Origin: Archilochus colubris
Lineage: Eukaryota > Chordata > Aves > Apodiformes > Trochilidae
NCBI GenBank assembly: GCA_023079485.1
Contig: CM041084.1
Coordinates: 128,786,792-128,850,791, forward strand
Length of the DNA: 64,000 nucleotides
Direction: 5' to 3'
In this document: in pieces, positions 13,379 to 27,147 of the stretch
Numbering within the stretch: position 1 is the first letter of the stretch
Layout: each line of letters starts with the position of its first letter
Notes under the pieces: generated by a model
What the model saw: the letters and a program-made list of their open reading frames with translations, nothing else
Told to the model about the DNA's origin: nothing
Databases searched by the model: none
Program-made: the position numbers and the translations under genes

Positions 13379-16300
13379 CTTTTTCCCTGTTACATGCTTC
13401 ATCTTTTTACATCCTCATGCAGCAGTCTTGAGTCTGGCATGTGCTCTGCCTGTGTGCAGGGGGAATGTGGCATCCAGGGTCTAAGACTGACATTTTTAAG
13501 GGAGAAAACCACATTTCAGCTGCTTCATTGTAACTTCCTATCTGCAGCTCTTTCCTGTGACCCAGGCAAAAAAAAATCTTTGTAACTGTAAAAAAAAGCT
13601 ACCTTGCAAATAGTTGTATGTGTGTATATCTACTTCTTCCAAAAGTGGAGGCATGGCACTTCCATGCTGGAGGGATGGGCAAGTCTGAAGGATAACTGGA
13701 TCAGCCAAGCTAAAATCAGAAACTTGAGGCATGTGTTTAGGGTTCAGCATGGAATGCAGTATATCTTGATGCAGCAACTTCCTGGCTAAATTAGCTTTGT
13801 GGGAGAGCTGAGAGGGAAATGGAGGAATCTGAGAAATGGCAACTGTCCAGTAGACAAGAAACAAGAGAATCAACATGACCTGGAGTTGCTGGTCTGTGAG
13901 GCAGAGCTGCAGTTCCCAGACAGGCTTCATGCACTGCTCTTGTGGTGTATTGCTGCTCCTACTGTTTCTTTACCTTCTTCCTCTGTCCTGACTTTTTGGT
14001 CCTGATGCTTGAATCTGATGAGTGGGGAGGTAGCGCCCTTGTGTCCCTCTCGCTCTCATGACTGCAGGGACCAAGACATGTTTCAGGTATGCTCTTCCCC
14101 AGTTTCAAAATCTCTTCCAGTACCAGAAGAGTTAATTGTGTTGTTGACTTTTTGTGTTGCTGAGTTTTTGTGTTGCTATTTCAGGAGGTATTTTATGCTT
14201 AGAATGCAAAATTTTTAGTATATAGCACACAGTGAAGTTTAGCAGAGGCTCACTTGATGTAGTTTCCAACTTTGCTGTGTTTAGACCTAAAAATACTGTA
14301 TTTTAGTTGTGTTAAGCAAAAAATGCCTTGCCTATCAGGTCATTTATTTGACAGTAGCAGCTTCAGTGGATGTGAATCAGCATCATTGCTGTTGCATGGT
14401 GTGATTTATAAGAGAAATCATAATTCTTAGGTTAACGCAGTGTGAAGTAAATGAAGTTTGGAAGGGGTGAATTGTTCACTTGTTGTTACTGAAAAAAGTA
14501 ATTGTCAAATTAATGATGGCTGCACTTGGTTTTGTAACAAGATCTCCAAGTGACTGTTACTGTTAATTGGATGACAAAAATGAAATGGGGGGGAAAAAAA
14601 GAAGGGAGTAAAGACCATAACTGAGTAATCAAGAAATGAATATACAATAAGATTAAACCGTATGCAAATGACATTTCTTTCTGACTTTGCTAAATTCTTC
14701 TTTTAGTGCAGCATTTGATTATAACTAACTAGGTTGTATTGCTGTTTGTATATAAGCTGAGTGTTTCTGGGGTAGCAATAAATAAAAAACAATAGAGACT
14801 GGGTTCTCAAATCTCAGCAATTCCTGGTCATTGACATGGTAAACTCTTGCCGTGTCTTGCCTTGTGGCCAAGAACCACAAAAATATTCTGTACAAAGTTT
14901 TTTTGATGTTTTAGCAGAGATTCATCAGATTGTAAAATCTGATAATAGGGTGTATTGCCTTTTTTTTCTTACTCTTCTCTGAAACCTGTTCCTAATGGCT
15001 TCAGTGTTCACTGCATTTAAGCTTACTCTCCCCAGGATAGCTTGTGGGGTGCTAGGAGGTGACTCTGAGACAGAAATGTTCATGCCAAGAATCAGACTTC
15101 TGATGTATGGCAGTGTTGCAGGCAGCTGATTTACAGGTGCTCTTATATATATAATTGGACTTTCTGTAGCTAATAAAGAGTAACTGCAATCAGTCTTTTC
15201 TTCATCCTGCCTGTGACTGAGTTCAGACTTTGCTAGTGCATTCTGTGCCATTTTTTTCAGCTGGCGGTGTGATCATCAACGTTGTGGCATGCCCAAGAGT
15301 TTAGATAGAAAAGTACATTTCTGTGTACAAGGACCTTGTGATCTGTAATTTTGTTCGTAGTTGAAAGTTGCCTACTTGTTTCCACCCTTCCTACACCTTA
15401 ATTCTCAGAAATGACAGGGTACAGTTTACTGTTTATTTTGAGAAATGAGAGGAAACCCGTAGTACTACATAGATGCTTCTGCTCACTGGCCCAATGCAAC
15501 AATATGCATGTTTCACATGATGAGAAGAAATAAATAGTTTTAACTTCATATAATCAGCAAAGATAATCATGTTTATAATTTTGTCTTCTCTACTTAACGG
15601 CCTTTGTTTAGTTAATTCCTGAATTAATTTTTTGGACTGTGTGGATTATAATCTTTGTATCTGGCTTAAGGAGGCAATCTGACTTTCAATTTACAGGGGT
15701 TTTCTGAAGTTCAATACCACATAGCCAAGCTCTGGACTAAGAAAGAGAGAGAACAGCTTTTGACATGGGCAGCAGTGACATGAGATATTGAATAGGTAGG
15801 AGAAGCTAGGGGTAGAGGTCAGTTAATGTGCTTACAGGCTCAGTAAGGTAAGGCATTTCCCATTTAATTAATTCCCCTTAAACTGATAAACTGTTGGGGG
15901 TTTTGTTACATTTCACCATTTGCACAAGCAGTCTTAAGGTGATTTGGTATGTGTGTCCACATATTAAGGTAACCATTGCTCTTGCCACTTTGATGAGATT
16001 GAAATGGTATAAAATGGGGCTGAAGTGGAAATGAGACACTGAATTAGTGACAAGTTACACAAGAGTGAAGTTTTATTTTGTTGCAGTAAGCACTGTGACT
16101 GATGCTTTAGGTACACTGTGCTGCCATTTAGTTAAAACTGCAGATAGAACTTTTGTTTTATCAAAGGATAGCTTTATTTACTTTCTTTGGGAACATGCTA
16201 AATTAGGAATACTGGGCTGGAGTTTGCAGGTCTGTGTTCTTTCCCTTAGCTTTAATTCCCGCAAAGCTCACTGTACAGACTCCTGATGCCTGTCCTCTAG

Positions 16301-17067
16301 GGAGGGCCATGAATATACTTTTCCATGATATTTCTCAGTGATTATAGATAGTTTCTAGCTGTCTGTAGCATTCTTTTAAAAACTGACCAGAGCTGGTATT
16401 TGTTCATTAATGTAGCAAGGTAATGCTCTTTGCTTCCCTTGACAAACAGGCAAAAATACAGCAAGTGCCTTTCCAGTGTCTGATGCATGATCCAAGTAGA
16501 GCACTGGGGAGAACTAATATGAAATACAGATTGCAGTGTCAACCTACTGAGACCATGACTTCTCTAATGGAAAATTAAATTTTGCAGGTACCTGGCTTTA
16601 TTTCTTGTGGCACAGCTCCATACCCAGAACAGTCCTTTTGCTGGGATGCTCCTTAGGTAGGCAGCTGACTCTGCAGTTCATTAGAAGCAGCCAGAGTCTT
16701 TTTGCAAGCTCCCCTACCTGCCAACAACAACCAGTAAAATTTGAAGGCAATTCTCTGGTTTGGCTCCCTGTGCCTCTTTTAATAAAACCAAGAATCTGAA
16801 TAGTTATTCAGTTGAAAGTTTTACAACTCTTTCAATAGGTTAATTCATTCTGTAGCTAAAATTCACCAGCTTTTGCTGTAGCATTTTGCCCTCTTAATGG
16901 TGCACTCTTAAGAAACCAAACTCTTCTGGCTGAAACAGTTTCTTTAGGGTTTTGAAGAATACGATGTGTTGATCCTAAAGAAGCCGTGAACCTGGACACA
17001 CTAGTGCTGGAAGACTGGAAGAAGTGATCCTCCTATTTTCTACCAGTTCTTATGCCACACACACACA

Positions 17068-17385
17068 AAATCACAGGATAACAGAATGCTTTGGGTTGGA
17101 AAGGACCTTTCAAGCCCATCTGGTCCAACACCCTTCAGTGAGTAGGGACATGTACAACTAGATCAGCTTGCTCAGAGCCCTGTCCAACCTGACCTGGAAT
17201 GCTGGAATGTTTCCAGAGAGGAGACATCTACCACATCTCACCACCCTCAGCCTAAACAACTTCTTGCTTACACTGAATCTCCACTCTTTTAGTTTAAATT
17301 CATCACCCCTTGTCCTATCACTACAGGCCCTGCTAAAAAGTCTGTCCCCATCTTTTTTAATTACTTCTTATATGCTGTGAAATAC
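17068..17385 (-). mobile_element. CR1 LINE fragment, 3' end
   Basis: On the + strand it begins 'aaatcacaggataacagaat' and then 'gggttggaaaggacctttca', the reverse complement of the CR1 3' end. It continues through 'agatcagcttgctcagagcc', 'caccaccctcagcctaa' and 'cccttgtcctatcactacag'. About 315 bases are present, truncated on its 5' side near 17385. The open frame 17168-17380 is a chance antisense frame in it. Confidence 0.9.
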
Positions 17386-18203
17386 AGTTCCTGAAGTTAA
17401 TGTTCTAAAAAGTTGAAAGGATTCTCTGGCTTTGGGAAAAACTGTTTATCTATAAAATCATTTGTTTATTCCAAGCAACATAATACAGCAATTTAAAACT
17501 ATTCCAACTATTAAAAACTAAGAGCTAGGTGGAATCTAATTTACCATGTGTGAATAATTCTGCAGAAGTACCTGCCTGTCTTCTCTGTATCAGAACTGGG
17601 AAAGATGGGGTGCTGAGGAAAGTCCCAAAAGGAGATCCAGGCTCCTCCATTAATATGAAGATTTTTTTTGTTTGTTTATAAGCATACTGCAAATTTTTTT
17701 GAAAGTGCATAGATTTGATTAATTCATGGATTAAAATATTTTTAAGTGTTTCAGTCTAAAAGTATGTGCTTCCGATTGTCTTATGTTAAGCTAAGTTGTT
17801 TAGCAACATACCAAAACAATTCCTTGAAAAGATTACTATCTTTTTAAATTAATCCCATAGGCAACTTTTGCAAGTCTTTTTGTACTATAAAAGATTGCAG
17901 TAAGGTGTTGAAGTACATGCAGAGTACAGAGTTCCCCCCGTGTGTCCTTCTTGCCCTAAAAGTTGTATTTTAATACCAACCTTGACAGCATGGTTTAGGG
18001 AACTGTGTGTACTTGGTTCAGGGTGCTATTACAGCTCTTTAGTACCAATCCCTGAAGCATTTCCCATCGTCTCCCTTTTCCGATAAGAAGTTAAATCTGA
18101 TTTCTTGTGCTCTACACTGCCCATGTTTTTTTCATGTGTTAAAACTGCCTGTAGGAGATTTATAGGAAAGCAATGTTAAAGCCACTGCAATACTTTCTTT
18201 CAG

Positions 18204-18411
18204 GAATTACAGCAGAAGTCATAGTGGTTTCCTCTTTTGATGAACTGCACAGAAGAGCTCAGGAGGCCAAGGGGAAGATTGTTGTCTACAATGAACCTTT
18301 CATCAATTACGGTGAAACTGTGCAGTACAGATCACGGGGAGCAGTGGAAGCTGCTAAAGCTGGAGCAGTGGCATCCCTCATTAGATCCATTGCTTCTTTT
18401 TCAATTCATAG
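18204..18411 (+). CDS. CPQ: CPQ second coding exon (residues 143-212)
   Basis: The acceptor TTTCTTTCAG ends at 18203 and the donor ATAG|GTAAGC begins at 18412. The exon is 208 bases: two bases finish Gly143, 68 full codons follow, and two bases start Ser212. The reading is GITAEV, then SFDELHRRAQEAKGKIVVYN, TVQYRSRGAVEAAKAGA and SLIRSIASFSIH, which is recognisable as the CPQ segment before the catalytic core, in a region resembling a protease-associated fold. Human CPQ has a glycosylation sequon N-Y-S at Asn179; here the same place (Asn177, bases 18305-18313) reads N-Y-G, so the sequon is absent. Skipping this exon would shift the frame because 208 is not a multiple of three. Coding potential stands out clearly from the AT-rich flanks. 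Confidence 0.95.
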
Positions 18412-19256
18412 GTAAGCATTTTTCTCTTTTTTCCCCGTGACTCACATGTCAGCCTGTAGTTCACATGTCATTTTTGGGCAGGCATTTTTGTTCTCTATGA
18501 CCTAAACATTGTGAGTTATGAGTGGGTGTTTGGTTATGAAACTATTGGCTGCACAATAGTTCTTTTCCCTTGTGCTTTATCAGTCTTTCAAAATGTTCTC
18601 ATTTTTGTTACTGATGCAAATATTGTATATTTGTTTTAAAGAACTTCCTGCATTCTCAAGGCTACCATAAATATTCTGATTTCAACTAAAATCAAGTTGT
18701 CTTTGGTGACAACATGTACCATACGATGGTATGAACTAATCATACTGTAATTTGACAAGAATGTAAGTGTACAGTTTTTGTTGTATTTGTCGTTTTCCTA
18801 TCAGGAGGCTGACTTGTATTAGATGAAGGACTAGTCTACTTTGAACAATATTATTTTGAACACTTGAGCAATAAGGCTTTTAATTCTCACTCTGCTTTTT
18901 AAGTCAGGTATGTAGAAATAATGATTTCTTAAAAAATAAGTGGTTTTAGATGAGTTGGTATGTTACTTATTATATATACTTCTACATTTTTCAAATGAGC
19001 GTTTTTAGTTTTCTTGAGGTACTGTATTTTGTAATATCTTTCTTTTAGACAGTTTCTGTTCAGAGCCATATAAGCCATTTGTTCCTCCCTCTAGTTGCCC
19101 AATGACTCTACCAGCAGAGGAGTCATCAGTGGTAGCTAACCTGACCTTGAATGTGTGCCACATCATAAACTAGAACCGTGTTCTGTTTGGATACTACCAC
19201 AGTTTCTGTTTGATCTGTGAACCTTAGTTTTCTTTCTATGGAAGTCCAGGCTGGGA

Positions 19257-20490
19257 AATCACAAAAATAACAGAAAGTTAGGGGCTGGCAGGGGCCTTGA
19301 AAGGTCATCTAGTGAATGCAGAGCAGGGTCACCTACAGCAGGTCACAGAGGAACAGGTGTGTTTTGAATGTCTACAGAGAAGGAGACTTCACAACCTCCC
19401 TGGGCAGCCTGTTCCAGTGCTCTGCCACTTTGACAATGAAAAAGGTTTTCCTTATATTTATGTGGAACCTCCTGTGCTCAAGCTTGTACCCATCACCTCT
19501 TTTCCTATCATTGGACATAACTGAGAAGAGCCTGGCTCCATCCTCCTGGCACTTGCCCTTTACATATTTATAAGCATTAATGGGGTCAGCCCTTATTCTC
19601 TTTTCCCAGCCAAAGAGACCCAGCTACCTCAGCCTTTCCTCATAAGTGAGATGTTCCCCTCCCTTCATCATCTTTGTGGCTCTGCACTGGACTCTTTCAA
19701 GCAGTTCCTTGTCCTTCTGGAACTGAGGGCCCAGAACTGGACACAATATTCCAGATGAGGCCTGACCAGGGCAGAGTAGTGTGGGAGGAGAACCTCTCTA
19801 GACCTATGGACCACCCCCCTTCTAATGAACCCCAGGATGCCACTGGCCTTCTTGGCCACAAGGGCACATTATTGGCTCATGGTCATCCTTCCATCCACCA
19901 GCATCCCCAGGTTCCTTTCCCCTTCACTTCTCTCCAACAGCTCAGTCCCCAACCTATACCCAACCTGGGGTTCTTTTTTCCCAGGTGCAAGATTTAAACT
20001 TGCCCTTTTTGTAATTCATTAAATTTTTTCCTGCCCAACTCTGCAGCCTGTCTGGGCCCGTCTGAATGACAGCACAGCCTTCTGGGGTGTCAGCCACTCC
20101 TCCCAGCTTTGTGTCATCAGCAAACTTGCTGAGAAGACTCTGTCCCATCATCAAGGTAATTGGTAAAGATGTTGAACAGGACTCGACCCAGCACTGGTCC
20201 CTGGGTGGCTCCACTAGTTACAGGTCTCCAGCTGGACTCTGCATCATTGATCACCACTCTTTGGGCTCTATTGTGTAGCCAGTTCTTAATCCATCTCACT
20301 GTGCATTCTTCTTTCCACATTTCCTGAGCTCACATCAAAAGCCTTGCTAAAGTCAAGGTAGACCACATCCACTGGACTCCCTCCATGTACCCATTCAGCT
20401 GCAACATCATAGAAGGCTATTAGATTAATCAAGCATGATTTCCCCTTGGAAAATCCTGATAACCTTCTCTTCCATGTGCTTAGTGATGAA
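19257..20490 (-). mobile_element. CR1 LINE, 5'-truncated, with reverse transcriptase remnants
   Basis: This is the longest CR1 copy here, about 1.23 kb. On the - strand the reverse transcriptase part reads [17 protein letters not shown], then T-Q-G-P-V-L-G (bases 20206-20186; the usual motif is P-Q-G) and the catalytic FADD (20124-20113), followed by TKLGGVAD. The two motifs lie in different frames, with a shift near 20130-20140. Downstream, 19859-19668 carries [11 protein letters not shown] and [14 protein letters not shown], the C-terminal block of CR1 ORF2. The 3' tail ends at 'aaatcacaaaaataacagaa' near 19257. The 5' limit near 20490 is approximate and lies just upstream of the SKAFDV-type block. 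Non-functional. Confidence 0.92.
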
Positions 20491-23183
20491 AAGGGAAGGG
20501 GTGCTTTGATTTTGGGTCTTGTTTGAGGCTAGGACTGGGAAATGGCTAGGACAGGCACTTGGAAGCATGCTTGAGTCCACCATTGCAGTCAAAATAAAAT
20601 TACTTGCATCTCAGCAGTATGAGAATTCTGCAAGCATCAGCATTTGTGATGCCTCAAAAATTTGGAGAAATGCAGAAATGCCAGCTAACTGTACTATTAG
20701 ATCATGTGCAGAGGGCAGCTCTGCTGCCAGTGTAGTTGCTTGACAGCATTTTTATATGCTCCATATTACTCTAAAGAAGCCAACACTACCTTTTTATAAT
20801 GCTTCTCAAAAGTAAAATACTTTGAATTAAGATAGTATCCAAACTACACTAGTGTATTTCTCGATGCTCAACAAATGCCTATAATTTTAAAATAAATTTA
20901 ATAATAATGAACAAGTATGTTTCAAAACCAGTTTTATGAAAAATAGTATGCTTTCAAAATAGATATATATGGTAACATCAAAGGATATTGCAATCTATAA
21001 TCTTTTGATTATCTGAAAAATGGAAGGTGATTTGAACAATGATCTATCCAATCGTTAGTTCTGACACCCTGTGTAGGTGTTAATTTTAAAGTGACTCTTG
21101 GTATGTTCTGTTTGCCAAACTGTTTATAGAACTGCATTTTAATATGTAGTGGAAAATTTAGAGATGAGGAAAAGAGATGCAGACTTCAGGTAGTAAAGCC
21201 TGTTTATTAGGTCTTGATACTTGAGAATTGAATGAAAAGAGGAGAAACAACAACCTAATGGATGTTTGTGTAGAAGAACTGAATCCTTAATCAAGGGTGG
21301 CAACTGAGGTGTCATTCCCAAAAGCGATTTCAGAATTAGATGTTGCCAGGAAGCATTTCTTTATGAAATGTACTTTCTGGATTTTGGGGCATGGGAGAAG
21401 GGATTGGTTTATCTATTTTTTCCTGTATTAAAGAAGGTGTTCAGGTGCAGTCTGTCACTTCTGCCACTCTCTGATGCCTAACTCTGTTTGGTTTGTTTCT
21501 AACAGAAAATAGGTATTGTAGGCAGGGTGGATTTTATCTCCATACTTTCTGCTGCGTTCTGTCTTCATCATCAGCTTGTGTCTCCTTGACTGTCCTACCA
21601 GTCTGCAGTGCTGGATGGACTCTGTTCTGAACATGGTGCTTCTTGTGAATTAGTGTCTGGTCACTGTTTCTGAAGGCAGTAGCATGTTAGAAGGATGAAA
21701 GATTTAAGGTATAAAGACAATAAAAGTCTTCTATGTGTTATAAAAGAAAGTTTTGCATTCTGGCAATTTATATACTGCAGTTTTGTTGACTAGAACCTTT
21801 GCTTCTTGAGTCTGTGTGTTTGCAAATGGACCTATACTATCAATAAATGTCACTGGGATAGCGGCATCCTGAAACAACTTGAAAACATCTTAGCAGAAAG
21901 TATCCTCCTGGTCTCACTTTCCTCAGGTGAATGATGGGTGTAACTCCACAGTTTTCCCTAAATTATATCAGCTTTGCTGTGTCTTTTTTATTTTTAAGAT
22001 TTAAACCTCTTGAACAGGGGGTTTGCTTTACTCTATTTGTAATTAATTAAGCTGGCTGGAACAGTGGAAGCCATTTTGTGGTGTGATTTGTAGGTCACCT
22101 TGCGATGTGAATAACACTAATAGGGTAAAACTAGGTGCTTTCTGGTAGATTAAAATCTTAGGCTTATAAGGGCTGATTATTAAAGCTTACTGACAGGACA
22201 GAATTGGCAAAATCACAGCATGAACGAAATCAGTGTTCTCTTGCTTGGTAGTAGTTCCTTGTTCCAGAGATAACAAGTAGCTGCCACATTGTCAAGGGCA
22301 GAAAGTTTGAAGGTAACCTTTGAGCAGGTATTATGTGGGCAGCTTATTTTCCTTTAAAGTTTGGCAGGGTAACTGCTTAGGGACTCAAACATCTCTACTC
22401 TGAATGAGGGCAAGAAGGGATGAACTTGAATTTACTAAGGAAAACTCAGTGCTGTGTTTATATTAATGGGTTATGGCAATTCATTGGTGACAATGAAGGA
22501 CTTGTTGAGTTTCAAGGACTGGATTAATTTATTTAGGGCAGAAGTGGCAAGTGACTAGGAAATAAAATTAGCAACAGCATCTTCCTTGGCCTGTGAAGAG
22601 ATAACAGTAGTTACATGGTTGGTACTACTATTTTTCATGGCACTTGTGTCTCGTGACATTGTTACCTCGTTGTGTTGGAGTCAAATAATTATCTTGCTAT
22701 TTTATAGGTATCATGGCAGAGTGGGTTTTGTTGCTCAGGAGAAAGGCACTGTAACAGGTAGTTAATTTTCCCTGCCTGCCCCCCAAACTCTGTGTTTGAC
22801 AGCTTTTTTCTCAGTAACAATTTCCTGAAGCAATTCTTGAAACAATGATAAAAACATTTAAACTTGGATAATTAGCAGTTCAGAGTAACACAACTGTTTT
22901 TAATGAACCTTCTCAAATAACAGGTATTATTGTAATCAGTCAACAGTATCAATTAGATTTGGCTTTTTGAAGAAATCAGGATGTTGATTTGGTTTGCTTT
23001 GGTAGCTTGACTGTGCTGTGATTAATGGTCCTGTACAAGTTAAAGTAATACATATGTTTACTCTTACATACAATAAACTGATGAGTATTTCACAGTTTGT
23101 AGTGGATGTTTATAAGAGCAAAAATACTCAATTTAAATCTGTAATTTTTAGAACATTTTGTAGATAATAGATATTCTATTATC

Positions 23184-23238
23184 TGAAAATACTACTACTA
23201 CTGAATACTACTACTGAAAATAATACTAGCTACTGAAA
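23184..23238. repeat. Imperfect TACTAC / TACTGAA repeat patch
   Basis: Two interleaved short units, 'tactactactactgaa' and 'tactactactgaaa', then 'tactagctactgaaa', suggest replication slippage. No function is indicated. Confidence 0.75.
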
Positions 23239-24290
23239 TAGTCCAATATTTATCCTGTGGTGCTCCTATGAATCTGAGGCAATAAGTAGATTCTTGTTCC
23301 TCAAGAACAACAGACTAGATAAAGTCATAACACCATGTCTTGTAAGAATAACCACTTTAAGGGCTCTAGAATGAAGCAAAATTGAGTGTTTTTCAGGAAC
23401 TCAAAAATAAAGTTCCCCAGATTCTCTAAGGTAAATGCCAAGAGCGCAGTTATTATTTTTTTTAATCTGCTGAACAGCTTCTCCATTATATAAGAAATCC
23501 AACGGGGAAATAGTACAAGGCCAAAACAGACCTGGAAAGTCAAATACTTGATCAAGTTTTCCTCTTTCGGGGCTGAATTCAGCATCTTGTACTTATCTGA
23601 AGTAAGTAATTTCCTTCACTTCCTCTCCCTTTTTTCACATTACAGGTGGCCAAGAAACAATGTCTATTTGTGAAGCTCTAGTGACTCTAATCAAGGGCTG
23701 TGTCTGGATGAAAATTGGATTCCTGAGTGGCATGGTGCAACTCAACATTTATGAGAGGCTGTGTGGGTAGCCCAAGTGGATGCACATGACACAATTAAAT
23801 GCAGGCATGCCAGGGCTGGAATTACATTTCATGTAATGTATGTGAATTTGAACACTATTGCTCCTTTATCTTAATTTTCCCTTTTTGTAACTTCACTTGC
23901 TTTATTTTCTTTTACCATGTACAGTAATGTTTATCTTTTCCTATATACATTGTACTATCAGTGTGTTTTCTTTTCCTGTTCTCCCCTTTATTCTTCACTG
24001 TTTGTAAACAATTCATTCTCTTTTCAATATTGCTGGCAATGTATGTGAGTTACTGTCGTTTTTCAGCTCTCTCAGGTGCTAGCACAGGGATTTCTTATCA
24101 CATCCCCTCTTCCTAATGCTTGGTCTGCTGCCTTTGGTTCTAGATGTGACACTTGCCTGACAAAGAGAGATTCCTCCTTTCCATGTCTAAGCAAAGTATT
24201 CACAGAGTGGTGGAGACACTCAGCTTCTGCTTGTTTTGCCAAGTTTTCTGAAATCTGGCATAGTACAGATAGTACAGAAGTTTTGGTAGG

Positions 24291-24356
24291 TGGTTTTTTT
24301 GTTGGGTGTTTGGTTTTTTTTTTGTTTTATTTTTTTTTCTTTTATTTTTCTATTAT
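24291..24356. repeat. T-rich tract with interspersed G
   Basis: About 65 bases composed almost only of T with single or double G and rare A/C, for example 'ggtggttttttttgttgggt'. Low-complexity sequence; the overlapping open frames at 24076 and 24306 are Phe-rich artefacts of it. Confidence 0.85.
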
Positions 24357-25669
24357 AGCAAAGAGATGCATATGACCTTTAAATCTCATGTTTCTGTTTT
24401 TGAAATACTGAATTCTCTGGTCATAAGCTCCTTCGCCTCTTGTTCTGCTGCTCCTTGTTCAATGAATGCCAATATACCTCATTTTTTGTACCATCTCATG
24501 AGTCATTCTTCCTCTGACCTCTTCTGCTGTCCATAGAGGGGAAGCAGTGCCGTGTCCATGGCACTGTATTTCAGCTGGTTAAGACTTGTCTGAGTGCATT
24601 CTCTTTTACTATGGGAATCAACGTGATCTGAGCCCAGTCTGAGCATGAGCTGTAGGTCAGGTCCTTGAGCATCTCTGTCTCTCTGTATGCTACATGGTAT
24701 AGCCAAGCAGTCCTGTATTGCCTTTCATGTATCATAGCCTGGGAGAGAAGTCGGTGAGAAAGTTTGACCCTAGAAAGCTGTTCTGGTTGCCCATTAAATA
24801 GCCTGAACTACCAGCTGTTACTTGCAGCCAAAAAATCTTGACCCATATCTAAATTTCTAAAACTTAACCTACCTTAAAATAATTTCAGGAGCTCTTCAGC
24901 TAACCAGTTAATTTTTTTTATTGTGTTCTTTGATTTTCATTATTTCATAAGCAAAGTGATAGCTATGATTAGGCAAGCCTATAGTAGCACAAAATAGAGT
25001 TAGGTTTGTCTTCACTTTTTCTTTAGTAACATGGTCTGTTTTAGTCTGGGACTGGTCATCCAGATTGCTGCTGAACTAAAAAATATTTACTTTCCTCAGG
25101 TATTTGGGTATAAATAAGGTGCCTTTGGCACTTGTTGAAAGGAAAAAATGAGAGTGGCTTATATATACAAAATGAAGTAGGAGTTTTTGTGTTACTAGTT
25201 TTTATAAGTTTCTGCTTCACTTTCCTCTTTTTGCCCAACACTCGTACACACATTCTTCTGATCTGCCTGTAGCACCCTGGTGGCTGTGTGATTTTCTGGG
25301 CTGCTGAAGCCATGCAGCCTCAGTGGCATATCTGGACACGTTAGGGACCAGCCTGGCTGATGCTCACAGGATGCATAGTTAGAGAGAATCCAACACATAA
25401 CATTTCCAGCCATATCTACAGGCCTAGTCTGCATCAGCTGCTGGTGCCCTTGGTGCATCTGAATTTTGTTCCCCTTCTTCAAGTTCTGCATCCGTTCAGG
25501 AATTTGTGGTTACTCCAGCTTTTGGCATGTTAGTGCGTGTGGTATGCAAGTTAATATCCTGCAGTTCTGTTCAGTCCTCTCAATTTTTTCATTGCTTCTA
25601 ATTAAGGTAGCCTTGGGCTATCAAGTCTGCAGGGGTGGCATGTATTTCAGTCCATCTGTAAACCTTTTT

Positions 25670-25698
25670 CCTTTTTTCCTTTTTTTTTTTTTTTTTTT
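25670..25698. repeat. Poly(T) run
   Basis: A run of 19 T (25680-25698) preceded by 'cttttttcc'. It could be the poly(A) tail of a retroposed sequence on the - strand, but I see no recognisable retroposed body to its right, so a simple tract is the safer call. Confidence 0.85.
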
Positions 25699-27147
25699 GG
25701 CTAATGAAATAATCTTGTGTCTTGTTATTTTGGGATTAAGGACAATGTCTTAGTGGTTATCCAAATTTTTTCCTCTTCTGATTGCAAATAATTTTTAGAT
25801 CTTTCAAAACAAAAGTCCCTGTGTTGCAATTAAGTTTTTTCCGTCTGATGATAAAATAAATATTGCTTTTATATAAAAAAAGCTGCAAACAAAGATTTAG
25901 GTGCAACAGCTGATACCCAGCATGTGTTAACTCTTGTGCCCTGCTCAGTGCGTCTTCTGTGCCATGCATTAAGTGCATCTTCTGGTTTAGGTTTTTCAGA
26001 AAGGAGTCTAGCACTGGTGCTCAGAGGCTGCTTGGTGATTGGGCAGACAAGGATATTGGGAGGTTCACTTCAAAACCTCATTCTTTATTCAGCTAAATGG
26101 CTAATATGGATGTACTATGTGAGACCTTTTAGCAAGTCACATCCCCTATGTAATAATTTAAACTGTTTATGGTGTAATTTCCATTGTAGTGGTCAGAGAT
26201 CTGCCCTCTGTGATACTACTTCTTTAGTAGTACTTTATACTACTTCAGCACAGGTTGTGGCTTTTCATTATTAAATGGCAATTGCAAGAGAGAGCTCAAG
26301 GACAGAGCTGAGGCATTCCGTAAATCAGGTAAGACAAGGGTGTTCATTGCATGTCAGCCAAGTAGGTTTCCTTGATGCTGATGTGTATAGAAAATCAAAT
26401 GTTACTATTATTGAAAGGTTTTTTTTTTAGAAATGGTGAAACCAGATTGCCTTTTTGTCAAGAAAAACTGCTAAGAAAGATCTCTTTTGGAGGCAGAAAG
26501 TTGCTGGGTTAAGCTTCCAGAAATAATGTTTTTCAAAGGATGTCTGGGACACAAGACATTTCTCTGAGTGTGAAAGTGAACTATTTCTATATTCCTTGAG
26601 TAAAAAAGTCTACTACTTTTTTTATTAGTCTATTTACCTTTTTTTCCATTTCATGTGACAGTGCCAAGCTGGTCTCTGGAATTCTTACTGATTGCGTGTA
26701 ACACCATGGTCTTTGTTCCTGGTGCACACTATTGTGAGCAGTGCCACCACTTCTACTTCAAGGAAGCTTGCTCTTGTTGGAAGTAGGAAAATAAAGAGTT
26801 TGCCTCTATTATGTGTAGATCTGATGCCTTCATTTATTTACTCAAGAAGCTTCCTTTGCTAATTATCATCTTCCAGTGACAGAGTATCTCTTCTTATTGC
26901 CTTGTGTTTTTAAAATCCTTTTTTTTTCCTCCCTAGCATGCGAGTTTTATGCACACAGGGTGAATGTTTGTGTTGAGGAGTTATTTTCTTTCAGTGGGGA
27001 GGAGAATGCAGCTGTGGTCAAGGTAGTTTAGACCTGATCTCTGGGGCAACTGGAAAACTGGTGAACCTGATTCTCCCCCTGCTTGATATTGTGCATGCTA
27101 ACTTTTGATTCACTTTTTAAAAATTATTTTTTGTTATAAAAATATCA

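Larger units (their letters stand above)
6721..18203 (+). other. CPQ intron 2 (11.5 kb)
   Basis: The intron is bounded by GTAACT at 6721 and TTTCTTTCAG at 18194-18203. From 6721 to 17067 there is a repeat-poor stretch of about 10 kb: I see no mobile element, only a T run at 6967-6980, an AT run at 10788-10802, the TG/TA/CA palindrome at 13321-13378 and scattered open frames without family resemblance (for example 7001-7384 + and 13538-13930 -). One CR1 copy sits at 17068-17385. From 17386 to the acceptor the sequence is AT-rich and unremarkable. Confidence 0.85.

Noticed and set aside
13538..13930. 130-codon open frame on the - strand
   Set aside because: No domain or motif was recognised, no coding flanks, and it sits inside intron 2 next to a microsatellite. 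Most likely chance.
19674..19997. 107-codon + strand open frame
   Set aside because: It is antisense to the CR1 reverse transcriptase region at 19257-20490.
25670..25698. Processed pseudogene ending in the poly(T) run
   Set aside because: No recognisable gene body on the - strand side and no flanking duplication could be seen.
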